From: Halosimplex litoreum
GTDB taxonomy: Archaea; Halobacteriota; Halobacteria; Halobacteriales; Haloarculaceae
Assembly (NCBI RefSeq): GCF_016065055.1
Contig: NZ_CP065856.1
Coordinates: forward strand, 2,913,836 to 2,977,835
Reading direction: 5' to 3'
Length of the DNA stretch: 64,000 nucleotides
The notes under the pieces are model-generated. The model searched no databases, was not told where the DNA came from, and saw nothing but the letters and a program-made list of their open reading frames with translations. Both the position numbers and the translations under genes were made by a program. Shown here piece after piece: positions 20,479 to 28,388 of the stretch; within the stretch, counting starts at the first letter, position 1; the number at the start of each line of letters is the position of its first letter.

Positions 20479-21531
20479 ATGACCGACACCACCGCCTACG
20501 CCGCGCTCGACGACCGCGTGCTGGTCGTCCACGGCGCCTCGGCCGCGGACGCCGACTACACCGCCGACGAACGGCTCGTCGGTCGCGACCTCCAGTGCGT
20601 CGCCGCGAGCCCCGAGCGGCCGGACCGAGCGTTCGTCGGCACCGTCGAGTCGGGAGTCCACCGAACCGCCGACGGTGGCGATACGTGGGACCGGGTCGCA
20701 CCCGATATCGACGACCACGTCACCGCGCTGGCCGTCAGCCCGCACGACGCCGACGTGGTGTGGGCGGGCACCGAGCCCTCTGCCGTCTACCGCTCGACGG
20801 ACGGCGGCGACTCGTGGACGGCCCTGCCGCCGCTGACCGATCTGCCCTCGGAGTCGGAGTGGTCGTTCCCGCCGCGGCCCCACACCCACCACGTCCGCTG
20901 GTTGGAGCCCGACTCCCACGACCCCGAGCGCCTGTACGTGGCTATCGAGGCCGGCGCGCTCGTACGGACGGCGGACGCGCTCACGGCGACAGCCGCCGAC
21001 GGCACGGACGGGGCCGAGACCTGGGAGGACCGCCCCGAAGGCGCCCGCTACGACAACCACACGCTCGCGACGCATTCCGACGCCGAGGGGCGCGTCTACA
21101 CCGCCGCCGGCGACGGCTACGCCCAGTCCGAGGACGGTGGCGACACGTGGTCCTACCCGCAGGAGGGACTGGGCCACCGCTACGTCTGGGGGCTGGCCGT
21201 CCCGCGGGCCGACCCCGACACCGTCGTCGTCTCCGCAGCCAGCGGGGCACGGAGCGCACACAGCGTTTCGTCCGCCGAGGCGTACGTCTACCGCACCACG
21301 AACGCCGGTCGGGACGAACCCACGGAGTGGCACCGCGCGATGGAAGGACTCCCCGAGCCAGCGGGTACCGTTCGGCCGCTGCTGGCCGCGGCCGGCGGGT
21401 CGGTCCTGTTCGCGCTCAACAACCGCGGACTGTACCGCTCGGCCGACGCCGGTGGCTCCTGGGGGCGGGTCCCCCTGCGGTGGCCCGACGGCTACGAGGA
21501 CCAGACGCCGCGCGGACTGGCCGTGGTCTGA
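20479..21531 (+). CDS. BNR/sortilin-like beta-propeller protein
   Basis: 350 aa. Several Asp-box-type repeats are visible: VHRTADGGDTWDRV, VYRSTDGGDSWTAL, YAQSEDGGDTWSYP and LYRSADAGGSWGRV. These S/T-x-D-(G)-G-x-(S/T)-W motifs define the BNR/sialidase-type propeller used by sortilin/VPS10 and photosystem-assembly-like proteins. No signal peptide, so it is probably cytoplasmic. Sialidase activity is not implied because the catalytic Arg triad and Tyr/Glu are not evident. A TATA-like CGTTAAGG at 20448-20455 precedes the ATG. Function unknown. Confidence 0.82.
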   Translation: MTDTTAYAALDDRVLVVHGASAADADYTADERLVGRDLQCVAASPERPDRAFVGTVESGVHRTADGGDTWDRVAPDIDDHVTALAVSPHDADVVWAGTEPSAVYRSTDGGDSWTALPPLTDLPSESEWSFPPRPHTHHVRWLEPDSHDPERLYVAIEAGALVRTADALTATAADGTDGAETWEDRPEGARYDNHTLATHSDAEGRVYTAAGDGYAQSEDGGDTWSYPQEGLGHRYVWGLAVPRADPDTVVVSAASGARSAHSVSSAEAYVYRTTNAGRDEPTEWHRAMEGLPEPAGTVRPLLAAAGGSVLFALNNRGLYRSADAGGSWGRVPLRWPDGYEDQTPRGLAVV

Positions 21532-21568
21532 ACGCGGGGACCGCTCGTCACACCGCGTCGACGGTAGC

Positions 21569-21955
21569 TCACAGCGCCGCGCCGACCCCGTAGACGACCA
21601 TCGTCGTCACGACCGCAGCGGCCGCCGCGACGGCGACCACCTGGAACGCCTTGATCCGGTCCTGTTTCACCGCTTCGTCCTCGGCGACCGAACCGGCGCC
21701 GCCGCCCGACCCCGACAGATCGTAGCGCGCCAGCGCCCCGAACCCCGCACAGAAGCCCATCCGGTCCTGCACGATACCCATGAACCCGCCGAACAACAGC
21801 GGGAACGACCCCAGCAGCAGTCCGGGGGGTCGGCCGGTCCCGAGGACGACGCCGACGTACGCCGCCGCCGCGAGGAAGGAGGCAGCACCCAGCGTCCGCC
21901 GCTTGCGCCGTTCGTCGCGCCCGATGTTGCAGACGCCCGGCTGATACTCGCTCAT
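21569..21955 (-). CDS. Conserved hypothetical membrane protein
   Basis: 128 aa from ATG 21955; the frame extends further upstream but a TATA-like CGATATAAG at 21977-21985 supports this start. The sequence begins MSEYQPGVCNIGRDERRKRR and has three hydrophobic segments (TLGAASFLAAAAYVGVVLG; GLLLGSFPLLFGGFMGIVQ; AFQVVAVAAAAAVVTTMVVYG). The basic cluster before helix 1 and the Cys-Asn-Ile-Gly start are striking, but no known domain is recognised. Small integral membrane protein of unknown function. Confidence 0.72.
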   Translation of the reverse strand: MSEYQPGVCNIGRDERRKRRTLGAASFLAAAAYVGVVLGTGRPPGLLLGSFPLLFGGFMGIVQDRMGFCAGFGALARYDLSGSGGGAGSVAEDEAVKQDRIKAFQVVAVAAAAAVVTTMVVYGVGAAL

Positions 21956-22066
21956 ACCCGTGTCTCTGGACCGGTTCGATATAAGCCCACCAGCAAACAG
22001 CGTCGGTACGTCGACCGGTGGGACCACGCGACGCCGCGACCCGTCGCGGTCACCGAGTCCGGGCGC

Positions 22067-22603
22067 TCACGCCCGTTCGACGGTGAACCCCTCGAAGGTG
22101 CTTCGGAACCCGTCGCCCGTCGGTGCGGCGGCCATCGGGCCGACCCGGAGCCGCTCGGCCTCGCTCAGGGTCGCCTGACGGATCATCGCGTAGTCGTCGC
22201 CGTCGCGGGAGAACGATACTTCGACGGTCGGTCCGGCGCGCTCGACCCGGATCCACACCGAGTCGGGGTCGTCGTCCAGCCGCGACTTCGACCAGTCGGA
22301 GACCTCTCTCGTCACGACGGCGCCGACCTGCTGGACGCCGTCGACGTACTCGACGCCGCACTTCAGCCAGGTCTCGGCGTCTTCGCGGACCATGAGTCCC
22401 GCCTGGTCGTACAGCGTGTCGTACTCGCCGGCGACTTCGACCGTCGCGGTGAAGTCCCCGGCGACTTCGCGGTGGAGGAAGTGCCCGTCGTCAGCGACGA
22501 AGCCGTGTTTCGTCGTCCGCCAGAAGTCCGTTTCGCCGGCCGCGTCGACGGTCAGTCGATCACCCGAGCGGTCCCACGACGGCGGTTCGTTGCGCCACTT
22601 CAT
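22067..22603 (-). CDS. DUF1349 family protein (concanavalin-like fold)
   Basis: 178 aa. Starts MKWRNEPPSWDRSGDRLTV. Features typical of DUF1349: DFWRTTKHGFVADDGHFLHREV, YDQAGLMVREDAETWLKCGVEY and a strand-rich end (TGDGFRSTFEGFTV). The family has a concanavalin-A-like beta-sandwich and is found alone or attached to glycan enzymes, so carbohydrate binding is possible. No signal peptide. A TATA-like GGTTTATTC at 22626-22634 supports the start. No obvious partner gene. Confidence 0.82.
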   Translation of the reverse strand: MKWRNEPPSWDRSGDRLTVDAAGETDFWRTTKHGFVADDGHFLHREVAGDFTATVEVAGEYDTLYDQAGLMVREDAETWLKCGVEYVDGVQQVGAVVTREVSDWSKSRLDDDPDSVWIRVERAGPTVEVSFSRDGDDYAMIRQATLSEAERLRVGPMAAAPTGDGFRSTFEGFTVERA

Positions 22604-22716
22604 GCCGTCGGTACGCGGAGGTCGCGAATAAACCCACGCGTGGGGGAGAACGGGGCCGCGACCGGACCCGACGGCGGCCGTCAGGAGGGTGACCGCGCCG
22701 CCGGCCGGACTGAAAG

Positions 22717-22726
22717 ATATTTTATC
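22717..22726 (+). promoter_or_regulatory. TATA box of the geranylgeranyl reductase gene
   Basis: ATATTTTATC lies 22-31 nt before the ATG at 22748 in an otherwise GC-rich gap. Confidence 0.6.
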
Positions 22727-22747
22727 GCGACACGCCACAGGGCGAGT

Positions 22748-23938
22748 ATGTACGATTTCGTCGTCGTGGGCTGTGGTCCAGCCGGCTCGCGGTTCGCCCG
22801 CCGCGCCGCCGAGCGGGGCTACGACGTGCTCGCCTTCGAGCAGGGCGACGTCGGCGAGCCCCTGGCCTGTTCGGGCCACGTCTCCACCGACGTCTGGGAG
22901 TTCACGCCCGAGGGCGCCCGCGACCGCCTCCTGCAGAACGTCGTCTACGGCGCCCGTTTCCACCTCGGTTCGCCCCGCGGTGACCCGCCGGGCGACCCTC
23001 GTCCGAACGGCCGCGCGCACCCCGGCCGCGACGGCACTGCTGCCGGCCGGAGCGCCCCCTCGGACGACCGCGACGGCGAGTTCCCGGCCACCGCCTACCC
23101 ATTCTACAAGGACGAGCAGGTGTCGAACGTCATCGACCGCGTCGGGCTGGACCGCGAGCTCGCCGACGCAGCCCGCGAGGCGGGCGTCGACCTCCGGGAG
23201 GGCCACACCGTCGTCGGCGTCTCCGAGTCCCGCGACCGCGTCGAAGTCGAGGTTCGGGGACCCGACGGCGTCGAGACCCACGAGGCGCGGATGGTCGCCG
23301 GCTGCGACGGCCCGAAATCGCGCGTCCGACGCGAACTCGACATGGCAGAGCCCGACGAACTGCTCCACGGCGTCCTCGGCTTCTCCGACGAGGACGACGC
23401 CACCGACTTCGTGGACGTCCACCTCACCGTCCCGAACTTCTTCGCCTGGCGCATCCCCCGTGGGGAGGCCGGCGTCGAGTACGGTCTCGCGACGCCGCCG
23501 AGCGCGGACGTGCGCAAGCGCTTCGACCGCTTCACGGCGGACTGCGGCGTCGAGACCGACCGCCGCTGCTCGGGCCTGATCCCCGTCGGTCCGCCCGACT
23601 CGGTGACGAGTCGCCGGGCGTTCCTGGTCGGTGACGCCGCCGCCCAGACCAAGCCCTTTACCGGCGGCGGCATCCGCTACGGCATGACCGCCGCCGACCA
23701 CGCCGCCCGCGAGATCGACCCTCGCCACCCGTCGACGCTGGCCGACTACGAGCGGGCGTGGCGCGACGACCTCGAACGGGAGATCGAACTCGGCCACTGG
23801 GTCCGGCGGGCGTACTCGCTGCCCGACCCCGTCCAGCGAGTCGGCCTCCGGGCGTTCGCCGGCGAGATCGGCGTCCACATGGACCGGCCGACGACCGTCT
23901 TCTCCCTCGACCAGCTGAAATCGCTGCTGCGCGGGTGA
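22748..23938 (+). CDS. Geranylgeranyl reductase family FAD-dependent protein
   Basis: 396 aa from ATG 22748. FAD-binding Rossmann motif VVVGCGPAGSRFARRAAERG at residues 5-24, then LACSGHVS and the second FAD motif FLVGDAAAQTKPFTGGGIRYGM. The family saturates isoprenoid chains of archaeal ether lipids or quinones. An unusual low-complexity insert rich in R, D, G and P (about residues 77-110) replaces part of the N-terminal domain seen in shorter homologues. Haloarchaea carry several paralogues, so whether this acts on lipids, menaquinone or another substrate is open. Confidence 0.87.
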   Translation: MYDFVVVGCGPAGSRFARRAAERGYDVLAFEQGDVGEPLACSGHVSTDVWEFTPEGARDRLLQNVVYGARFHLGSPRGDPPGDPRPNGRAHPGRDGTAAGRSAPSDDRDGEFPATAYPFYKDEQVSNVIDRVGLDRELADAAREAGVDLREGHTVVGVSESRDRVEVEVRGPDGVETHEARMVAGCDGPKSRVRRELDMAEPDELLHGVLGFSDEDDATDFVDVHLTVPNFFAWRIPRGEAGVEYGLATPPSADVRKRFDRFTADCGVETDRRCSGLIPVGPPDSVTSRRAFLVGDAAAQTKPFTGGGIRYGMTAADHAAREIDPRHPSTLADYERAWRDDLEREIELGHWVRRAYSLPDPVQRVGLRAFAGEIGVHMDRPTTVFSLDQLKSLLRG

Positions 23939-24023
23939 GCGCCGGGTCGACCGACGTACGGAACGCCGACGGCCGGGTGAGAATCGTCGCAACGCTGATT
24001 TGAGCGGCTTCCTAACGGTCGGT

Positions 24024-24224
24024 ATGGAACTCGACTTGCCGAAGACGGCCGCGGCGTTCGTCGTCCTGATCGCAGTCGGCATCGGCGGCCTGATCGGTGC
24101 GCCGATCCCGATGGGGACCTCGACGATCCTGATGATGGTCGCACCGTCGATGATCGTGTTCGGACTGATCTGCCTGGCGATCGGCGTCGCGCACGGGCAG
24201 TACCGCGCCGGCGCGATGCGGTGA
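24024..24224 (+). CDS. Small two-helix membrane protein
   Basis: 66 aa from ATG 24024; a TTG eight codons earlier is an unlikely start. Begins MELDLPKTAAAFVVLIAVGIGGLIGAPI, then a second helix MVAPSMIVFGLICLAIGVAHG and a short basic tail. The sequence looks like a conserved small haloarchaeal membrane protein with no known function. It lies between the geranylgeranyl reductase gene and the YgfZ-like gene, all in the same direction. Confidence 0.7.
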   Translation: MELDLPKTAAAFVVLIAVGIGGLIGAPIPMGTSTILMMVAPSMIVFGLICLAIGVAHGQYRAGAMR

Positions 24225-24330
24225 ACGGGGCTCGGTGACGTCCGCGGTCCAGCAGTCGTCGGCCGCGTCGGACGCACCACGTACCCCCGCTCCGCAAGAC
24301 GTAACCCGACACCGGCCCCAACTCGGGGCA

Positions 24331-25479
24331 ATGACGGTCATCGAGTCGGTCCACGCGGACCACGGCGCGACGTTCGAAGAGCGCGGCGACCGCCGGGTGG
24401 TGACCCACTACGGTCGCCCCGAGCGGACCCACGCCGCCGTCCGCAACGTCGTCGGCGTCACCGAACGCGGCTACGGCGTCCTCACCGTCGAGGGCGACGA
24501 CCGCGTCGACTTCGTCGACAACGCCGTCTCCAACCGCGTCCCAACCGCAGACGGCGAGGGCTGTTACGCCCTCTTGCTGGACCCTCAGGGAGGCATCGAG
24601 ACGGACATGTACGTCTACAACGCCGCCGCCGGCGACCGCCTGCTCGTCTTCCTCCCGCCGACCGAACACGAGCGCGTCGCCGAGGACTGGCGCTCGAAGA
24701 CGTTCATCCAGGACGTGGCGATCACGGACGCCAGCGACGACTTCGGCGTCTTCGGTGTCTACGGCCCGCAGGCCACCGAGAAGGTCGCGAGCGTTCTCAA
24801 CAAGGCCCCCTCGCCCGACCGCCCCCTCTCGTTCGTCCGCGGGTCGATGGCCGACGCCGGCGTCACGGTGATCCGCGACGACGGCCTGGCCGGCGAGGAA
24901 GGGTACGAGGTGGTCTGCGCCGCGAGCGAGGCCGCCGACGTGTTCGATACCCTCGAAAACCGCGGCCAGGCCGCCGCCCCGTTCGGCTACCGCACCTGGG
25001 AGACGCTGACGCTGGAGGCCGGGACGCCGCTGTTCGAGACCGAGCTGTCGGGTCGGGTCCCCAACGTCTGTGGCGTCCGCAACGCGCTTGACTTCGAGAA
25101 GGGCTGTTACGTCGGCCAGGAGGTCGTCTCCCGCGTCGAGAACCGCGGCCGACCGAGCCAGCGACTGGTCGGTCTGGTCGTCGAGCCCGAACCGGGCGAC
25201 GGGGACGGTACCGGAGACGCCGAGAGTGCCGTCCCCGACGCGGGCGCGGCGGTGTTCGACGGCGACGCCGCCGTCGGCGAGGTGACCCGCGCCGCCGCGA
25301 GCCCGACCCGCGACGAATCGGTCGCGCTGGCTGCGGTCGACAGCGACCAGACTGCAGTCGGAGCGTCACTCGCGGTCCGCGTCGACGGCGACGAACGCCC
25401 CGCCGCCCGCGTCGCGCTCCCGTTCGTCGAGGGCAGCGACGAGTCGGCGCGCCGGCCGCGGTACCCGGACGCCCCCTAA
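24331..25479 (+). CDS. YgfZ/GcvT domain protein (folate-binding, Fe-S cluster assembly type)
   Basis: 382 aa from ATG 24331. The fold is GcvT-like, but the diagnostic YgfZ motif K-G-C-Y-x-G-Q-E is present as FEKGCYVGQEVVSRV near residue 260. YgfZ-type proteins use a folate to help repair or assemble certain Fe-S enzymes, in contrast to true aminomethyltransferases; the real gcvT is elsewhere in this window (44017). An acidic low-complexity segment (EPGDGDGTGDAES) interrupts the C-terminal barrel. It is not next to an obvious Fe-S client gene. Confidence 0.85.
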   Translation: MTVIESVHADHGATFEERGDRRVVTHYGRPERTHAAVRNVVGVTERGYGVLTVEGDDRVDFVDNAVSNRVPTADGEGCYALLLDPQGGIETDMYVYNAAAGDRLLVFLPPTEHERVAEDWRSKTFIQDVAITDASDDFGVFGVYGPQATEKVASVLNKAPSPDRPLSFVRGSMADAGVTVIRDDGLAGEEGYEVVCAASEAADVFDTLENRGQAAAPFGYRTWETLTLEAGTPLFETELSGRVPNVCGVRNALDFEKGCYVGQEVVSRVENRGRPSQRLVGLVVEPEPGDGDGTGDAESAVPDAGAAVFDGDAAVGEVTRAAASPTRDESVALAAVDSDQTAVGASLAVRVDGDERPAARVALPFVEGSDESARRPRYPDAP

Positions 25480-25563
25480 CGGGCCGCCGGCTCGCCAACG
25501 CCCTCAACCGACCGAACGACCCCGGCCCGGCTGTTCTCGCCGTTGATATTGGCACGAAACGCT

Positions 25564-25572
25564 CAATATTCG
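25564..25572 (+). promoter_or_regulatory. TATA box of cheF
   Basis: CAATATTCG lies 30-38 nt before the ATG at 25602. Confidence 0.45.
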
Positions 25573-25601
25573 TGGGTCGGAAGTGAGTGGTAACGCCGCC
25601 C

Positions 25602-26471
25602 ATGTCGGAATCAATCATCGCGGACTTCGTCGCCACCTTCAACTCGGAGGCCTCGGCTCGCGCCGAGCCGGTGAAAGGGCGGATCCTCCTCAGCGAGAAG
25701 CGGCTCGTCCTCGCCGCCGACGAGGGGAAGGTGACTATCCCGCTGTCGGCCATCTTCGACGTCGCCGTCGGGCAGGTCCCCGACGACCTTGGCGATTTCT
25801 TCAACTCCACGGTCACGGTGGCCTTCGAGAAGGGCGGCAACCGCATGGTCGCCGCCGTCGAGGCCGACGACGACAAGATCGAGAAGTTCACCACCGTCCT
25901 CTTCAAGGCCGTCCTCAACGGCACCGACGTGACCGTCAAACACCCTGCCCGCGTCGGCGGCCGCGTTACCGGCGAATCGTTCGCGCCCGCGAAACTGTTC
26001 CTCAAGCCGGGGACCGTCCGCTTCCGCCGGTCCGACGACGCCGTCGACGTCGACCTCTCGACGGTCAGTAACTTCGAGCGGACCTCCCGCGAGATCAACG
26101 GCGCCGACCGGGCCGTGCTGGCGGTCCGGCACCTGAACGAGGGCCAGGCTGCCCTCTCGCTGGCCGCGATGGACTCCCCGCGGAAGATGTCGATCCTCGG
26201 TCGCTACCTCCGTCTGGAGTACAGCGACCTGATGGCCGACCTCGAAGACGTGACCCTCTCGGAGGAGCAGGTCGAACTGCTCGTCGCCGTCTACTCGACC
26301 GGTCCGGGCGTCTCGCTGGCGAACGTCCTCGACGCGGAGAGCAGCCAGCTGACGATGGTCCTCAACGACCTCCGGAGCGACGAACTCGTCGTCGACGGCG
26401 AGGACGGCCCGACACTCACACCGAAGGGCCGCGTCGTCGTCTCGAACCACCTCGAAGACGTCAACGCCTGA
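25602..26471 (+). CDS. cheF: Chemotaxis protein CheF
   Basis: 289 aa from ATG 25602. CheF links the chemotaxis response regulator CheY to the archaellum motor in archaea. The sequence matches the family (DUF439): KGRILLSEKRLVLAADEGKVTIPLSAIFDV, GKLF/PGTVRFRRS-like strands, then a helical winged-helix end (GPGVSLANVLDAESSQLTMVLNDLRSDELV, KGRVVVSNHL). No other che or arl gene is in this window, so it may be a stand-alone paralogue away from the main motility cluster. Confidence 0.85.
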   Translation: MSESIIADFVATFNSEASARAEPVKGRILLSEKRLVLAADEGKVTIPLSAIFDVAVGQVPDDLGDFFNSTVTVAFEKGGNRMVAAVEADDDKIEKFTTVLFKAVLNGTDVTVKHPARVGGRVTGESFAPAKLFLKPGTVRFRRSDDAVDVDLSTVSNFERTSREINGADRAVLAVRHLNEGQAALSLAAMDSPRKMSILGRYLRLEYSDLMADLEDVTLSEEQVELLVAVYSTGPGVSLANVLDAESSQLTMVLNDLRSDELVVDGEDGPTLTPKGRVVVSNHLEDVNA

Positions 26472-26499
26472 ACGACCCCGGCAGGGTCCCGGCTACCAC

Positions 26500-27189
26500 T
26501 CACGCGTCCCAGGGCTCGCCGCTCGCCAGGTCGACCTCGGAGTCGCCCTTCGCCGACGGGCAGATGTCCGCCAACATGCACTCCCCGCAGTCGGGGTTGC
26601 GCGCCGTACACACCGCGCGGCCGTGGCTGATCAGCAGGTGGGTGTACCACTTCCATTCGTCCTCGGGCACGACCGGGAGCAGGTCCTCCTCGATGGCTTC
26701 CGGCCGCCGTTCCTCGGTGATCCCCAGCCGCCGGGAGAGCCGCTGGACGTGCGTGTCGACGACGATCCCCTCGACCAGGTCGTAGCCGTGCTGGAGGATG
26801 ACGTTCGCCGTCTTCCGACCCACGCCCTTCAGCTCCGTCAGTTCCTCCATCGTGTCGGGGACCTCGCCGTCGTGTTCCTCGGCGATGATCCGCCCGGAGG
26901 TCTTGAGGTAGTCGGCCTTGCTGTTGTGGTAGGTGATCGACCCGATGTCCTCGGAGAGTTCCTCGACGTCCGCCTCGGCGTAGTCCGCCGCGGACTGGTA
27001 CTTTTCGAAGAGGGCTTCGGTCTCCTGGTTGACGCGCTCGTCGGTACACTGTGCGGAGAGGACGACGGCGACCAGCAGCTCCAGTCGGTTCGAGAAGTTC
27101 AGCGAGATGGTCGCGTCGGGGTACTCCTCCCAGAGCCGGTCGACGACCTCTTCGGCCTGCTCCGCGCGCGAGGGAAGTGGCGTGCCCAT
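26500..27189 (-). CDS. nth: Endonuclease III (DNA glycosylase/AP lyase)
   Basis: 229 aa. Base-excision repair enzyme for oxidised pyrimidines. The helix-hairpin-helix ELKGVGRKTANVIL includes the catalytic lysine, and VDTHVQRLSRRLG includes the catalytic aspartate. The C-terminal 4Fe-4S motif is C-TARNPD-C-GE-C-MLADI-C (C-x6-C-x2-C-x5-C). Length and motif order are standard. Divergent from the next gene (149 nt between starts). Confidence 0.95.
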   Translation of the reverse strand: MGTPLPSRAEQAEEVVDRLWEEYPDATISLNFSNRLELLVAVVLSAQCTDERVNQETEALFEKYQSAADYAEADVEELSEDIGSITYHNSKADYLKTSGRIIAEEHDGEVPDTMEELTELKGVGRKTANVILQHGYDLVEGIVVDTHVQRLSRRLGITEERRPEAIEEDLLPVVPEDEWKWYTHLLISHGRAVCTARNPDCGECMLADICPSAKGDSEVDLASGEPWDA

Positions 27190-27306
27190 CGTTGGCGGAT
27201 CCTGGGTCGATCCCCGCTTGAGTGGTTCGGTCTCGGTCGGAACGGCGGTCCACGCCGGGTCGTCGCTCCTGGCGCAGCCACCCTCGTCCGGAGCGTCGGC
27301 GGGGTG

Positions 27307-27315
27307 GCTTTATGC
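27307..27315 (+). promoter_or_regulatory. TATA box of the conserved hypothetical gene at 27339
   Basis: GCTTTATGC lies 24-32 nt before the ATG at 27339. It favours that start over an in-frame ATG at 27312, which overlaps the box itself. Confidence 0.55.
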
Positions 27316-27338
27316 CCGTCGCGGCCATCCAAGCGGAC

Positions 27339-27749
27339 ATGACAGACTCCCCCGCCGAGGAACTCGACGACATCGAGTCCGACCTGGCCGACGCCAGTGA
27401 CGAGGGAAGAGAGATCGTCGACCAGATCCGGGAGAGCGACGAGGGTGCGCTCCGCGCGGCCGTCCGATACGGCGGCGACGACCACGAGGTCGTCTATATC
27501 CGCGAAGACATCGAAGCGCAGTTCAGCGAGGCCGAACTCGACGAGCGCGTCGAGACGCTCGTCATGAAAGGACTCGGCGACCCCACCGAGGAGGGCGCGC
27601 TGTTCGACTTCGGCGGCCTCGACGCCACCGTCCGCTGGTACGACGCCGTCGTCGTCGCCCACTTCCCCGTCCGCGAGTGGTCCGGCCTCGTCTTCACTTT
27701 CGACCGCGAGTCCGACTCGCTCGGCGATATCGTCGACGAATATTTCTAG
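27339..27749 (+). CDS. Conserved haloarchaeal hypothetical protein
   Basis: 136 aa, very acidic, cytoplasmic. It begins with a helical segment (DDIESDLADASDEGREIVDQI) and continues as an alpha/beta domain (GGDDHEVVYIREDIEAQFSEAELDERVETLV, TVRWYDAVVVAHFPVREWSGLVFTFDRES). It ends LGDIVDEYF. The sequence resembles small conserved haloarchaeal proteins of unknown function. The repeat element at 27756 begins directly after its stop codon. Confidence 0.72.
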   Translation: MTDSPAEELDDIESDLADASDEGREIVDQIRESDEGALRAAVRYGGDDHEVVYIREDIEAQFSEAELDERVETLVMKGLGDPTEEGALFDFGGLDATVRWYDAVVVAHFPVREWSGLVFTFDRESDSLGDIVDEYF

Positions 27750-27755
27750 ACCATC

Positions 27756-27890
27756 TTTTTCCCGGCCGGGTTTCCTCGCGCGCCTGCGGCGCGCTGCGGG
27801 AACCCGGACGGCAAAAACATGGGTGAAAAAGCGGGACGCTCACTTCGTTCGCGTCCCGTGAACCGCGCGCCTGCGGCGCGCGGATGCTCA
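27756..27890 (+). repeat. Multi-hairpin dispersed element, copy A
   Basis: About 135 nt starting with a T-tract. Hairpin 1 is a 10-bp stem with one G-U (27766-27775 with 27798-27807) holding an inner 7-bp hairpin GCGCGCC-TGC-GGCGCGC (27778-27794). An A-rich linker with CATGGGTGAAAAA follows. Hairpin 2 pairs CGGGACGC (27832-27839) with GCGTCCCG (27851-27858). Hairpin 3 is CCGCGCGCC-TGC-GGCGCGCGG (27863-27883), followed by ATGCTC. Copy B at 35194 has the same plan with different bases in the stems. It may be a mobile palindromic repeat, a structured RNA, or both. Confidence 0.85.
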
Positions 27891-27940
27891 GTGCGCAGTT
27901 CCGTACACTACTGGCGGAACACACGGGCCACACCCAGTGG

Positions 27941-27948
27941 ATTTTACG
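27941..27948 (+). promoter_or_regulatory. TATA box of the HIT gene
   Basis: ATTTTACG lies 24-31 nt before the ATG at 27972. Confidence 0.55.
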
Positions 27949-27971
27949 TTGAGGGGCCGGACCGACCAGCC

Positions 27972-28388
27972 ATGTCACAGTGCCCTTTCTGTTCGATTGT
28001 CGCCGGGGATTCGCCTGCGTATCGGCTGTACGAGGACGAGCGTTCGCTCGCATTCCTCGATATCGAACCCGGTACACGCGGGCATACGCTCGTCATCCCG
28101 AAAACACACCACGAGACTGTGACCGACATGCCGGAATCGCTCGCCGGAGCGGTATTCCGAACCGTTCACCGCGTTGCAGGTGCGCTCGAATCGGCCTTCC
28201 AGCTTGATGGTTGCAACGTCGTTCAGTCGAACGGCGTCGTCGCAGGACAGGAAGTCCATCACGTCCACGTTCACATCGTTCCTCGATACGGTGACGATAC
28301 CGTGACGCTTGGGTGGAACGGCGAACCCGCCGACGAAAGGACCCAGCGGGAGGTCGCCGACACTGTTCGGGATCACTTAGCATCGTAG
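27972..28388 (+). CDS. HIT family nucleotide hydrolase/transferase
   Basis: 138 aa from ATG 27972. The start CPFCSIVAGDSPAYRLYEDE and the histidine triad HHVHVHIVPR (near residue 98) are those of the Hint/HIT branch, which hydrolyses nucleoside phosphoramidates or related nucleotides. The CxxC near the N-terminus is a common zinc site in this branch. Third codon positions carry more A and T than neighbouring genes, and a repeat element sits just upstream, so lateral acquisition is possible. The last 16 nt overlap the end of the convergent ATPase gene. Confidence 0.9.
   Translation: MSQCPFCSIVAGDSPAYRLYEDERSLAFLDIEPGTRGHTLVIPKTHHETVTDMPESLAGAVFRTVHRVAGALESAFQLDGCNVVQSNGVVAGQEVHHVHVHIVPRYGDDTVTLGWNGEPADERTQREVADTVRDHLAS

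Noticed and set aside
20479-21531. Sialidase
   Set aside because: Asp-box repeats are present, but the catalytic Arg triad and Tyr/Glu are not evident and there is no signal peptide.
27756-27890. Copy A as a simple transcription terminator
   Set aside because: The T-tract precedes the hairpins and the structure continues through several stems; copy B lies upstream of a divergent gene, which a terminator would not explain.
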